Shown piece after piece: positions 1 through 9,148 of a stretch of DNA of 36,946 nt. Source of the DNA: Chloroflexota bacterium (GTDB lineage: Bacteria > Chloroflexota > Dehalococcoidia > SM23-28-2 > HRBIN24); contig JAUQPQ010000004.1 in assembly GCA_030550295.1 (NCBI GenBank), forward strand, positions 1 to 36,946, given 5' to 3'. The first letter of the stretch is position 1. Every line of letters begins with the position of its first letter. The notes below the pieces were generated by a model. That model did not search any database. It was not told where the DNA came from and saw nothing but the letters and a program-made list of their open reading frames with translations. Position numbers and translations under genes: made by a program.

Positions 1-500
1 GGAGTTTCCACCTCGATAAATCCTTTGGCCGAAAGGAACTGGCGGATGAACTGGGCTACCTGGTGACGAAAAACGATGCGTTGGTGCATCCCTTGGCGCC
101 TCAAGTCCAAATAGCGGAATTTAAGGCGTAACAGCTCTTCCACTTCTGTGTCCTCGTTGACGTAGAAAGGAGGCGTTCGGGAAGGGTTTAGGATAGAGGC
201 CTTGTGGGCTCTAACCTCTACCTCGCCGGTGGGTAGAGCCGGGTTTTCGGTACCTTCTGGGCGACGGGCAACTATCCCCTCCACCTGGATAACATATTCG
301 TTGCGCACAGCCTCGGCCACTGCAAAGGCCTCTGGTCCCTCCTGCGGGTGGAAAACCACCTGGACGATGCCATGGTGGTCACGAAGGTCCAGAAAGATGA
401 GGCTTCCATGGTCACGGCGCCGATGGACCCATCCAGCGAGGACTACTTTTTGGCCCACATGCTGAGCCCTTATGCTGCCACAGCTGTGGCTTTTAAGCAT
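1..500 (-). CDS. aspS: Aspartyl-tRNA synthetase, N-terminal part (runs off the window start)
   Basis: Reverse-strand translation from the ATG at 500-498 reads MLKSHSCGSIRAQHVGQKVVLAGWVHRRRDHGSLIFLDLRDHHGIVQVV...KYRYLDLRR, the class IIb AspRS OB-fold and 'RYLDLRR' signature. Open to the left edge. Confidence 0.93.
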   Translation of the reverse strand, partial: MLKSHSCGSIRAQHVGQKVVLAGWVHRRRDHGSLIFLDLRDHHGIVQVVFHPQEGPEAFAVAEAVRNEYVIQVEGIVARRPEGTENPALPTGEVEVRAHKASILNPSRTPPFYVNEDTEVEELLRLKFRYLDLRRQGMHQRIVFRHQVAQFIRQFLSAKGFIEVET

Positions 501-590
501 GGCCAAGACTCAATATAACTCACCATCTATCTCGGCAACAGATAGGCCCCCCTTGACCTTTTCTAGCGAAGCGACCAGCATGGAGGTGCC

Positions 591-1790
591 ATGACCGATG
601 CCGTTTCCCTCTATGTCCACATCCCTTTCTGCGAGCAGAGGTGCCCCTACTGCAACTTCAACACCTTTGCAGGCCTCAACCACCTGATGGCCCCCTATGT
701 GGAGGCGCTGGAGACGGAGCTGGCCCTGTGGTCAGAGGTGTTGGGCAAGATAGAGGTGGTGACCCTTTACTTTGGTGGGGGTACCCCTAGCCTTCTGCCG
801 ATAGGTCTTCTGGCGATGGTGCTGGAGGCCGTATACCGATTCTTTCACGTCCATGGCCTAGAGGAGATCTCCCTGGAGGCCAATCCAGGCACCCTAGATT
901 TGCATTACCTGCGGGGGCTGCGGGATCTCGGTATCAATCGCCTGAGCTTAGGCATCCAGAGCCTGGACGATGGGGAGCTCAAAGCTTTAGGGCGTCTTCA
1001 CTCCCGCCGAGAGGCATTAGAGGCCTACAGATGGGCCAGGGAGGCGGGATTTGACAACGTCAACCTAGACTTCATTTATGGCCTTCCCGGTCAAGAGCTG
1101 CCTGCCTGGCAAAAGACCCTTCAGGAGGCGATATCTCTCCAGCCTGACCACCTCTCCCTTTACGCCTTAACGGTGGAGGAAGGGACAAAGCTGGCACGAG
1201 CCATAGCTTTAGGGCTGCTCCCCGCGCCAGACCCCGACGTGCAAGCTGAGATGTTCCAATGGGCTGAAGGCGCCTTAGGGGAGGCAGGCTACCAGCATTA
1301 CGAGATCTCCAATTGGGCAAGGCCAGGGCATCAGTGCCTGCACAATCTGGCGTATTGGAGGCTAAGGCCTTACCTTGGCGTAGGGGCGGGGGCACACTCC
1401 TGCCTATGGGAGGGGAGCCGCTACTATCGCTTCTGGAACATCTCCTCGCCGCGGCGCTATATAACACGGCTTAAAAATGGCCCAACAACCCTTAAAGCTG
1501 CCGCTAGCTCGCTAAAAGATGTTCTAGGGCAAATGCCCCAGCTGGCAGGTGTGGAGGAAGGAGGGCCTAGTGAGGCTGTTCAGGAGGCACTTATGATGGG
1601 CCTGCGTCTTCTGGAGGGAGTCGACGTGAAGGAATTGGAGGAGCGATTCGGTGAGAGCCTTCTTGAGTGGCGCCTTCCTCAGGTGGAGGAGCTGTCTGAG
1701 CTGGGGCTACTAGAGTTAAGGGGCCGGCGGCTTCGCCTTACCGCTTCGGGGCTTCTTTTGGCCAACGAAGTGTTGGTGCGTCTGCTTTAG
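591..1790 (+). CDS. hemW: Radical SAM coproporphyrinogen III oxidase-like protein / heme chaperone HemW
   Basis: 399 aa. N-terminal YVHIPFCEQRCPYCNFNTF radical-SAM motif; GGGTPSLL, EANPGTL, SLGIQSLDD, YGLPGQ, YEISNWARPGHQCLHNLAYW. Confidence 0.92.
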   Translation: MTDAVSLYVHIPFCEQRCPYCNFNTFAGLNHLMAPYVEALETELALWSEVLGKIEVVTLYFGGGTPSLLPIGLLAMVLEAVYRFFHVHGLEEISLEANPGTLDLHYLRGLRDLGINRLSLGIQSLDDGELKALGRLHSRREALEAYRWAREAGFDNVNLDFIYGLPGQELPAWQKTLQEAISLQPDHLSLYALTVEEGTKLARAIALGLLPAPDPDVQAEMFQWAEGALGEAGYQHYEISNWARPGHQCLHNLAYWRLRPYLGVGAGAHSCLWEGSRYYRFWNISSPRRYITRLKNGPTTLKAAASSLKDVLGQMPQLAGVEEGGPSEAVQEALMMGLRLLEGVDVKELEERFGESLLEWRLPQVEELSELGLLELRGRRLRLTASGLLLANEVLVRLL

Positions 1791-1803
1791 GGGAAACGCA
1801 GGC

Positions 1804-2835
1804 CTAAAGGCCGTGCGTGCGCTTAATCGCCCCCAGCACCACCTCTATATCTGGGCCTGGGACGGCCGGGCTCTCCCCTAGGGGATCAGGGGTGAAGGGT
1901 AGCCCCAGCATCGCCTCCAAGCATGCCTGGACCGACCACGACAAGGCGGTAAGGTCATATCCTCCCTCTAAGGCGAAAATGATACGGCCCCCACACAGCT
2001 CCTCCGCGGCTCTTACTAGAAGCGACGCCAGCTGATAGTAGCCTCTAGTGGACATAAGCATATTGGCCAGGGGATCGGCGAAGTGAGCGTCAAAGCCAGC
2101 GGAGACGAGGATTAAGTCTGGCTGGAAGCGGTAGAGGGCAGGTAGACATACCTCTTCGTAGACCCTCAAGTATTCTTGGGTGCGGCAGCCTCGGGGCAGG
2201 GGTACGTTGATGGTAGTGCCCCTACCCTCACCTTCCCCAATCTCGGCCCAGTAGCCGGTGCCAGGGTAGAAGGGGTACTGATGGGTGGAGAAGAAAAGTA
2301 CTTGAGGGTCTGAGTAGAACGTCTCCTGGGTGCCGTTGCCGTGGTGGACGTCGAAGTCTACAATTGCTACCTTGTTTACTCCCCACTCGCTGAGGGCTAC
2401 CTTAGCGGTGATGGCTACGTTGTTGAACATGCAAAATCCCATCGCCTTGTTTGGAGTAGCGTGGTGGCCTGGAGGCCGAATGAGACAGAAGGCCTTCTTT
2501 ATCTGCCCGGTCATCGTTCCTTCCAGGGCAGCTAGGCAGCCTCCTACTGCCCTGAGGGCCACCGCAAAGGAGGTTGACCCGACGTACGTGTCAGGGTCTA
2601 GCCAGCCACCTCCCTCATCGGCCTTGGCCCTTATCTGGGCCACCAGCTCCCATGAATGCACCATCTCTAAATGGGCCGAAGTGGCATCCTTAGGCGGTAC
2701 CGAGACTAAGGCCTCTAGGAGCCCTGAGCTTATGAGGCGCTCCATGATGGCCTCCAGCCGCTCAGGGCTTTCAGGGTGGCCCAGGCTCCTGTGCTCCAGG
2801 TACAAGGGATCGTAAACGTAGCCAACTTCGTTCAT
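1804..2835 (-). CDS. Histone deacetylase family protein (HDAC / acetylpolyamine amidohydrolase superfamily)
   Basis: 343 aa with HPESPERL, IRPPGHHA, GFCMFNNVAI, VDFDVHHGNGTQ, SAGFDAH and LEGGYD motifs. Confidence 0.93.
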   Translation of the reverse strand: MNEVGYVYDPLYLEHRSLGHPESPERLEAIMERLISSGLLEALVSVPPKDATSAHLEMVHSWELVAQIRAKADEGGGWLDPDTYVGSTSFAVALRAVGGCLAALEGTMTGQIKKAFCLIRPPGHHATPNKAMGFCMFNNVAITAKVALSEWGVNKVAIVDFDVHHGNGTQETFYSDPQVLFFSTHQYPFYPGTGYWAEIGEGEGRGTTINVPLPRGCRTQEYLRVYEEVCLPALYRFQPDLILVSAGFDAHFADPLANMLMSTRGYYQLASLLVRAAEELCGGRIIFALEGGYDLTALSWSVQACLEAMLGLPFTPDPLGESPAVPGPDIEVVLGAIKRTHGL

Positions 2836-2873
2836 GTCGTTCGCACTGGTGAGCTTATGTTATCACACGTTAA

Positions 2874-2949
2874 ATCCATTGAGAATTAAAGTCGTCCCTA
2901 GCGTTGTCCTGCCCCCTTGAAAACGGTGGGCTATGGGCTCTCAATGGAT
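2874..2949. repeat. 76-bp element bounded by an 11-bp perfect inverted repeat (ATCCATTGAGA / TCTCAATGGAT)
   Basis: Direct reading: arms at 2874-2884 and 2939-2949. A possible inner hairpin GCCC(2911-2914)/GGGC(2928-2931). Lies in the divergent HDAC/selB intergenic gap. Confidence 0.6.
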
Positions 2950-2999
2950 GATGAGCCTGTATGCGGCTTTCGTAAATGCTCAAAAGGTGGGAACGGACG

Positions 3000-4877
3000 A
3001 TGACCATGTACACTATCTGCACTGCCGGCCACGTGGACCATGGCAAGTCCTCCCTTGTAAAGGCCCTTACCGGCATCGATCCTGACCGTCTGCCCGAGGA
3101 GAAGGCGCGGGAGATGACCATAGACCTGGGGTTTGCCTGGCTTCGCTTGCCATCGGGCAGGGAAGTCAGTATCGTGGACGTCCCCGGGCACGAGCGGTTT
3201 ATCCACAACATGTTGGCCGGCCTAGGGGGGATAGACCTGGCCCTTCTGGTCGTAGCTGCCGATGAGGGGGTGATGCCCCAGACTAGGGAGCACCTGGCCA
3301 TCTTAGACCTCCTTGGGGTGGAGCATGGGGTGGTGGCCATCACTAAGAAGGACCTGGTGGAGGAGGAATTCTTGGAGCTCGTGGTCCTTGAGATACACGA
3401 GCTTTTGGACGGCACATCCCTTGCTAATATGCCAGTGGTGGCATGCTCAGCTATCACAGGAGAGGGCCTGGAAGAGTTGGTGGCTGCCCTAGACTCTCAA
3501 TTGGCTCAAACTGCCCCCAAGAGGGATATAGGTCGTCCCCGCCTCCCTATAGATAGGGTCTTTAGCCTGCCAGGGCTGGGCACTATCGTCACTGGCACCC
3601 TGGTAGACGGGTGCTTGGAGGTAGGCCAAGAGGTGGAGATCCTCCCTATTGGGGCTAGGGCCCGCATTCGCAGCATGGAGAGCCATCGTCGCCCGGTGAA
3701 CAAGGCTTTGCCGGGCGGAAGGTTGGCGCTGAACCTGCCAGGCCTTGGGGCATCTGACCTTGAAAGGGGCATGGTGGTGACCATACCTGGCTGGCTGGAA
3801 GGGGTGAAAACGTTGGACGTGAGGCTAAAGGTGGTCCCTTATTTGCGCCGCCCCGTCCGCCACAACATGGAGGTGTTCTTCCATACCGGCTCTGCCCGTG
3901 AGACGGGACGCCTTATCCTCCTCGACCGTGATGAGCTGGAGGCTGGCGAGGAGGGCTGGGCCCAGATAAGGCTACAGAACCCTGTAGCGTTGATTCGTGG
4001 AGACCGCTTTATCGTTCGCGATCCCAATGATACCCTTGGCGGAGGCGTAGTGGTGGACGTGAACGTCCCCCGCCATAGACGCTTCCACGGGGCCACCCTC
4101 AGCCGATTGGCGAGCCTTTCCAGCGCCGATCCTCGTCAGCAGATCCTTGCTTTGGTAGAACAAAAGGGGCACGTAACTTGGCGTTACCTCCTTTTCCATC
4201 TGCCTGCATCAGCCCAAGAATTGCTCAAAACTTGTGAGCTGCTCATATCGCAAGGTCTGCTGGTATCTCTTCCTCCTGATGTTATCGCTGAAGATACGGT
4301 GTTAGCTGCTGCCCAGGCGGTAGAGGCTTGGCGCAAAGAGGCAAAGGCAGCCTTAGGGGCTTACCATCGGCAGTGGCCCCTGCGCAAGGGAATGCCTAGG
4401 GAAGGGCTCCGGGTGCACTTGGGCTTGCCACCTAAAGCATTTTCAGCGCTGGTAACCCGCTGGCAGGAGGAAGGACTCCTTAAGGGGGAAGGGGACTGGT
4501 TGGCGCTGGCTACTCATGTGCCCACCCTATCTGCCCAGCAGGAGGAGGAGGCCCAAAAGGTGCTGCAGATCCTTGGCGAGCATCCCTACAATCCCCCCTC
4601 CATCTCTGACCTGGATGGGGAGGTAATAGCCTATTTAGAGGAGACAGGCCAGATAGTGCGGGTGAGCCAGGACATCGCCTTTATTTCAGAGGCGTATAAC
4701 CGCATGGTAGAACAGGTGGTAGAGGCCATATGCAAAGAAGGCCCTATAACCTTGGCTCGTGTCCGCGACATTTTGGGCACTAGCCGCAGGTGCGCCCAGG
4801 CCCTCCTGGAGCACCTAGACCAGCGACGTATCACTGTCCGCATAGGTGATGTGCGTGTGCTTAGGCAAAGGGCCTAA
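3000..4877 (+). CDS. selB: Selenocysteine-specific translation elongation factor SelB
   Basis: MTMYTICTAGHVDHGKSSLVKALTGIDPDRLPEEKAREMTIDLGFAW...DVPGHERFIHNMLAG...; C-terminal winged-helix repeats. The start at 3000 has AAAGGTGGG upstream; the ORF-track start at 2976 is an alternative. Confidence 0.93.
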   Translation: MTMYTICTAGHVDHGKSSLVKALTGIDPDRLPEEKAREMTIDLGFAWLRLPSGREVSIVDVPGHERFIHNMLAGLGGIDLALLVVAADEGVMPQTREHLAILDLLGVEHGVVAITKKDLVEEEFLELVVLEIHELLDGTSLANMPVVACSAITGEGLEELVAALDSQLAQTAPKRDIGRPRLPIDRVFSLPGLGTIVTGTLVDGCLEVGQEVEILPIGARARIRSMESHRRPVNKALPGGRLALNLPGLGASDLERGMVVTIPGWLEGVKTLDVRLKVVPYLRRPVRHNMEVFFHTGSARETGRLILLDRDELEAGEEGWAQIRLQNPVALIRGDRFIVRDPNDTLGGGVVVDVNVPRHRRFHGATLSRLASLSSADPRQQILALVEQKGHVTWRYLLFHLPASAQELLKTCELLISQGLLVSLPPDVIAEDTVLAAAQAVEAWRKEAKAALGAYHRQWPLRKGMPREGLRVHLGLPPKAFSALVTRWQEEGLLKGEGDWLALATHVPTLSAQQEEEAQKVLQILGEHPYNPPSISDLDGEVIAYLEETGQIVRVSQDIAFISEAYNRMVEQVVEAICKEGPITLARVRDILGTSRRCAQALLEHLDQRRITVRIGDVRVLRQRA

Positions 4878-7342
4878 GCGCGTGCCTCTACTGGCCGCCT
4901 GGGGAAGATGCGTTGCCAGATGCGTGCCAGGTCTCCTTCGTGCCACGCCACCACCACTTGAGTGGCCACAAAGATGGAGCTGTAGGTGCCCGTGATAGTC
5001 CCCAGCAAAATCACTACCAGCAGGGGCCTTATGGTGGCACCGCTAAGAAGGAGGAGAGATACGGCAGTGATGATCAACGTCAAGGAAGTATTGAGAGAGC
5101 GGGGCAGCGTCTCCGTAAGGCTGGCATTGGCTACCTCGGGCAGAGGGACATCGGGATGGAGACGGGCATTCTCGCGCATCTTGTCGAACACCACGATGGT
5201 GTCGTGCACGGAAAAGCCTAAGGCGGTCAACAGGCCGGTGATGAACATGGTGCTTACTTCCATGCCTGCCACTTTCCCCAAGATGGAAAATGACCCCACC
5301 ACAAAGAGGGCGTCGTGGAGTAGGGCTACCACTGCCGCAATCCCGTAGCGGTGGGCCCTGGGGAGCTGCCTAAACGCCCACGAGATGTAAAGCAGTATCG
5401 CAATGCTGGCTACCCCCACAGCCACCGCCGAGCTACGCCCTATCGCCCTGGAGACCACCTCTGATACCGTCTCGAAGTTGATGGTTTGGAAGGGGCCCAA
5501 CTGCTCCCTAAGCTCTCGCTCTATGGCATCCCTTTCAGAGGGAGGGGTGGGGCCTACGGGAGGAGCGTTAGCGGCCCCTTTCAGCTCGCTGGTCCTTATG
5601 ATGATGTCCCCTTCCTGGCTCACCTGGACACGGGCATTAGGATGGCCCAAGTGGGCCAAGACAGAGCGCACTGCCTCTGGGTCTGCTGGCTCTGCGAAAC
5701 GCAACGTGAAGGTGGTGCCGTTGGTGAACTCTATGCCAGGCTTGAGGGCAGGAGGAATAGCTAGGGAGATGAGGCCTGGCAAGAGGACCAGCAGGGAGAA
5801 GGCAAAAAACCACCATCTCCTTCTGGCGAAGTCCAAGGGGGGCTGCTTGGTGGCCGCTATCTTTGGCTTCCATCCCCACAAGGCGATCCTTCGTGCTGCC
5901 GGTATGGAGGCCAACAAGTGCATGTAGGCCCTGGTCACCACCATGGCAGTGAACATGCTCACCAGGACACCGATAGCCAAGGTGAGGGCGAACCCCTTGA
6001 TGAGGGAGGCATTGAACTGGTCACCAAACCACCAGAGGATCCCAGTGGTGATAAGGGTAGAAACATTGCTATCACGGATGCTAGGCCAGGCCCGGTCGAG
6101 GGCGAGATTAGTAGCCACGGCCAAGGATCGGCCGGCCCTTAGCTCCTCCCTTAGGCGCTCAGCAATGAGGATGTTTGCATCTACGGCCATACCCACTGAA
6201 AGGACGAAGGCGGCCAAACCGGCCAAGGTAAGGGTCACGGGCCACATCTTAAAGATGAACAGGACGATGGCGGCGTAGGTGGTGAGGGAAAGGGCGGCTA
6301 TCACCCCTTGCGCCCGGTAGTACGCCACCATGAAGAACAACACGGCCCCAATGCCAATAAGGGCAGCCTGGGCAGCGTGACGCACGGTGGTGTCCCCTAA
6401 GGTGGCATCCACCTGGGTCTCCTGGATCACCTTCATGGGGACGGGTAAGGCTCCCGAGTTGAGGAGAACGCTCAACTGTTTCGCCTCGTCCAGTTGCAGG
6501 GGGGAGATGATGGCGTTGCTGGAGAGCTGCTGCTGTACAACAGGGGCAGATATCACCTTCCCATCTAAGGCGATGGCTAGGGGGAAGCCAACTAAGCGGC
6601 GAGTGACATCGCTAAAGATGGTGGCGCCCCTATCGGTAAACTCAAGGGTTACCGCAAAGGCGCCACCTTCAGGGGCCTGCTCTACGCGGGAGTTGGGCTT
6701 AAGGAAGGCCCCAGTTAGGGGGATGCCCCGGAGATCGGCCGGACATCCTTCTCGGCAGACGGCAGGGTTGAGGATCATCTGCCCCGTCTCCCCTCCCGGG
6801 CCCAAGCAGCGGACGACCCCTGCCTCACGGTCTAAGAAGTAATTTCCGGAGATGGACGGGGTGGCAAAGATCGCCCCTTCTGGACTGGTGCAGATGAAGT
6901 TGCCTTCCTCTTGTAGCGGCTCTAAGAACTCGAGGCGGGCCGTCTGGCCGATGAGCTGGCGTGCTACCTCAGGCGAGACGCCAGGTATCTGGACAGCCAG
7001 GCGGTATCGCCCCTGGCGCTGGATCTCTGTCTCCGCTACGCCGAAGGCGTTGACTCTCCGTTCGATGATCTGGCGCGCTCCCTCCAGGGCCGAGTCTATG
7101 TCGACGCCTTGGGGGACGCGGGCGACGTCGGCCTCCAAAAGGATGAACGTCCCTCCCCTAAGGTCTAGGCCTAGTCGCATAGCTCGGCGGTCGAAGTCCC
7201 CAATCTTCAGGCCACGGCCTTTAGGCCAGGGGATAGAATCGGGCAGGTAGCGTTTGGGGGCACCTGGCCACACCACCACCACTGCCAAAGCGGTGATGGC
7301 CACCGTGAAGGCTACTATGGCTAAGGCTTGCCAGCGGGGCAT
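4874..7342 (-). CDS. secDF: Fused protein translocase subunits SecD-SecF
   Basis: 822 aa. SecD half (LGLDLRGGTFILLEADV, RRVNAFGVAETEIQRQG, VGMAVDANILIAERLREE) is continuous with a SecF half (PGIEFTNGTTFTLRF, TALGFSVHDTIVVFDKMREN, SLTETLPRSLNTSLT). Confidence 0.95.
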   Translation of the reverse strand: MPRWQALAIVAFTVAITALAVVVVWPGAPKRYLPDSIPWPKGRGLKIGDFDRRAMRLGLDLRGGTFILLEADVARVPQGVDIDSALEGARQIIERRVNAFGVAETEIQRQGRYRLAVQIPGVSPEVARQLIGQTARLEFLEPLQEEGNFICTSPEGAIFATPSISGNYFLDREAGVVRCLGPGGETGQMILNPAVCREGCPADLRGIPLTGAFLKPNSRVEQAPEGGAFAVTLEFTDRGATIFSDVTRRLVGFPLAIALDGKVISAPVVQQQLSSNAIISPLQLDEAKQLSVLLNSGALPVPMKVIQETQVDATLGDTTVRHAAQAALIGIGAVLFFMVAYYRAQGVIAALSLTTYAAIVLFIFKMWPVTLTLAGLAAFVLSVGMAVDANILIAERLREELRAGRSLAVATNLALDRAWPSIRDSNVSTLITTGILWWFGDQFNASLIKGFALTLAIGVLVSMFTAMVVTRAYMHLLASIPAARRIALWGWKPKIAATKQPPLDFARRRWWFFAFSLLVLLPGLISLAIPPALKPGIEFTNGTTFTLRFAEPADPEAVRSVLAHLGHPNARVQVSQEGDIIIRTSELKGAANAPPVGPTPPSERDAIERELREQLGPFQTINFETVSEVVSRAIGRSSAVAVGVASIAILLYISWAFRQLPRAHRYGIAAVVALLHDALFVVGSFSILGKVAGMEVSTMFITGLLTALGFSVHDTIVVFDKMRENARLHPDVPLPEVANASLTETLPRSLNTSLTLIITAVSLLLLSGATIRPLLVVILLGTITGTYSSIFVATQVVVAWHEGDLARIWQRIFPRRPVEARA

Positions 7343-7346
7343 CCCC

Positions 7347-7658
7347 CTATTCCTCCTGTGACGGTGTTCGGTGAGTAGAGTTGGCCCCCAGGCGCTCTAC
7401 GATGGCGGTAGCCAAGGCACGCACCTCTATGCCCGGGCCCAGCTCTAACACCACTTCGGCAGGCCCACCTTCGACTGCCTCTACCTCCTTTACGGTACCG
7501 ATAAGCCCGCCTTGAGTCACCACCCTGTCCCCCATGCGCAGCTCTGATATGGTTTTCCTCCAGCGGTTCCTCTCCCTCTGGATAGGCCGGTAGAAGGCGA
7601 AGTAGAAGATGAGGGCGATGGCTATAGGATATGCCAGGGCGAAGATTAAGAGATCCAT
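7347..7658 (-). CDS. yajC: Preprotein translocase subunit YajC
   Basis: 103 aa. N-terminal TM helix then FYRPIQRERNRWRKTISELRMGDRVVTQGGLIGTV. Adjacent to secDF. Confidence 0.92.
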   Translation of the reverse strand: MDLLIFALAYPIAIALIFYFAFYRPIQRERNRWRKTISELRMGDRVVTQGGLIGTVKEVEAVEGGPAEVVLELGPGIEVRALATAIVERLGANSTHRTPSQEE

Positions 7659-7660
7659 CC

Positions 7661-9148
7661 TTATGTCCTCCCGCTGGGGGCAGAAAGTTGGGCAGCAGCC
7701 AAACGTCTGGCCAGGGCAAGAGCTTCTTCTCGGGTGCGCACCTCCCCGACGGCCTGGGCCTCTTGGACTACCCTAAGGATATGCCCTACTAGGGGGCCCT
7801 GGGGGATCCCTAGGGCCTCCATAACATCGTGGCCGGTGATGAGTTTGGGGGGGCTTGCTAGCTCTTCCCTTTGGCCCTCAAGGATGATGTAGCGTACCAG
7901 CTCAATGTGCCGCCTCCAGTGGTGAAGGTCTACCTGGGGGCCTACGGTGGCCAAGTGGTCGGCTAGGCTCAAGAGCAAGACAGCTTGGGCGGCCTCCCCA
8001 CACCCTCTGAAAAAGCGGAAGATGGCTCTTGCCGTAGGCAGGCCTTGTTGCGACATGTGCATAGGGCGCAGGTGGGCCTCCACCATGATGGCCACGAAAT
8101 CACTTTGGCGCCGGGAGAAGCACAACCGAGACATGATTTGTTTTGCGACTTCCGCCCCTCGTTTTTCATGCCCCAAGAAGCGCCTCCTTCCCTTATCGTC
8201 CACCGTGGAGGTATGGGGCTTGGCCACGTCATGAAGGAGCCCACCTAACTTGATCAGCGCCCGACGGGGGACATCAGGGCCCATCTCCTCGTCCAGGTAT
8301 GCTCGCAGGCCATCGGCCGGGGGGCCGAGTGTGTCCCAGAGCATTTGCCGCAGGCTTTCATGCTCCATGGGCACATGGGGGGCAAGGATAGAGTCCAAAA
8401 AGGATACGGTAGCCAAAAGGTGCCCCAGGACGTCCCAATAGTGTTTAGGGGGCTGAGGGAAACCACGGGCAGGGCCCAACTCAGGTAAGAGGGTGGCAAG
8501 AAGCCCGAGTTCGTCCATGAGTTTTAACGCTTGGCCGGCCCGGTCAGTAGCTAAAATTCGTACTAGTTCGTCCCGTTGGCGTTCAGGGGCTGTTTGGGTC
8601 AGCAGGTGGTGATGGCGGGCGATGGCCTGGGCAGTGGCATCGTCCAGGTGAAAGTCTAGCTCAGTGGCTAGCCTGATGCCTCGGAGGAGACGGATGGGGT
8701 CTTCCTGGAAGGCGCCCTTACTAACGAGGCGCACTTTCCTATGTGCTAGGTCTAGTAGCCCTCCCGTAGGGTCCAATATGTCGTCCTTGCGCCACGCTAG
8801 TGCAAGGGGGACGGCCATAGCATCTATGGTGAAGTCGCGATGGAGGAGGTCTTCTTCAAGGGTGGTGGTGAGGTGGTGCAGGTCTATCTGGGCGTTGTGG
8901 CCTTGGTATGGGATTACTACCCGTCCCATATTGGGGGCCAGGGGCACATATTTGCCTTGTAGGCCCTGGGCGATCCTGGGGCCTAGGAGAGAGGGTGGGA
9001 CAGGTAGTACCAGGTCCAGGTCCTTTATGGGTCGTCCTAGCAGGAGGTCGCGGAGGGTGCCCCCCACGATATAGGCAGGTGTCTCGGCCACGAGGGGCAG
9101 AAGGCGCTTTACCAGGTGGCGCAAGGGAGGGGGCAAACGTAGGTTCAT
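7661..9148 (-). CDS. cca: tRNA nucleotidyltransferase / poly(A) polymerase family protein with HD domain
   Basis: 495 aa. VGGTLRDLLLGRPIKDLDLVL, LLHRDFTIDAMAV, DPTGGLLDLAHRKVRLV, DPIRLLRGIRLA; HD-type GGLLHDVAKPHT. Confidence 0.88.
   Translation of the reverse strand: MNLRLPPPLRHLVKRLLPLVAETPAYIVGGTLRDLLLGRPIKDLDLVLPVPPSLLGPRIAQGLQGKYVPLAPNMGRVVIPYQGHNAQIDLHHLTTTLEEDLLHRDFTIDAMAVPLALAWRKDDILDPTGGLLDLAHRKVRLVSKGAFQEDPIRLLRGIRLATELDFHLDDATAQAIARHHHLLTQTAPERQRDELVRILATDRAGQALKLMDELGLLATLLPELGPARGFPQPPKHYWDVLGHLLATVSFLDSILAPHVPMEHESLRQMLWDTLGPPADGLRAYLDEEMGPDVPRRALIKLGGLLHDVAKPHTSTVDDKGRRRFLGHEKRGAEVAKQIMSRLCFSRRQSDFVAIMVEAHLRPMHMSQQGLPTARAIFRFFRGCGEAAQAVLLLSLADHLATVGPQVDLHHWRRHIELVRYIILEGQREELASPPKLITGHDVMEALGIPQGPLVGHILRVVQEAQAVGEVRTREEALALARRLAAAQLSAPSGRT

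Noticed and set aside
2874-2949. Possible tRNA-Sec (selC) next to selB
   Set aside because: Neither strand gives a T-loop GTTC-type arm or a paired anticodon arm around TCA, and the length is too short for selC.
3199-3207. Perfect DnaA box TTATCCACA
   Set aside because: Lies inside the conserved selB coding motif HERFIHNM, so it is explained by codons. Single site with no partner box.
2870-3457. 195-aa antisense ORF covering the selB start
   Set aside because: Ser/Arg/Thr-rich shadow translation of the SelB G-domain.
5403-5927. 174-aa plus-strand ORF inside secDF
   Set aside because: Antisense to the SecF coding region; no motifs or RBS context.
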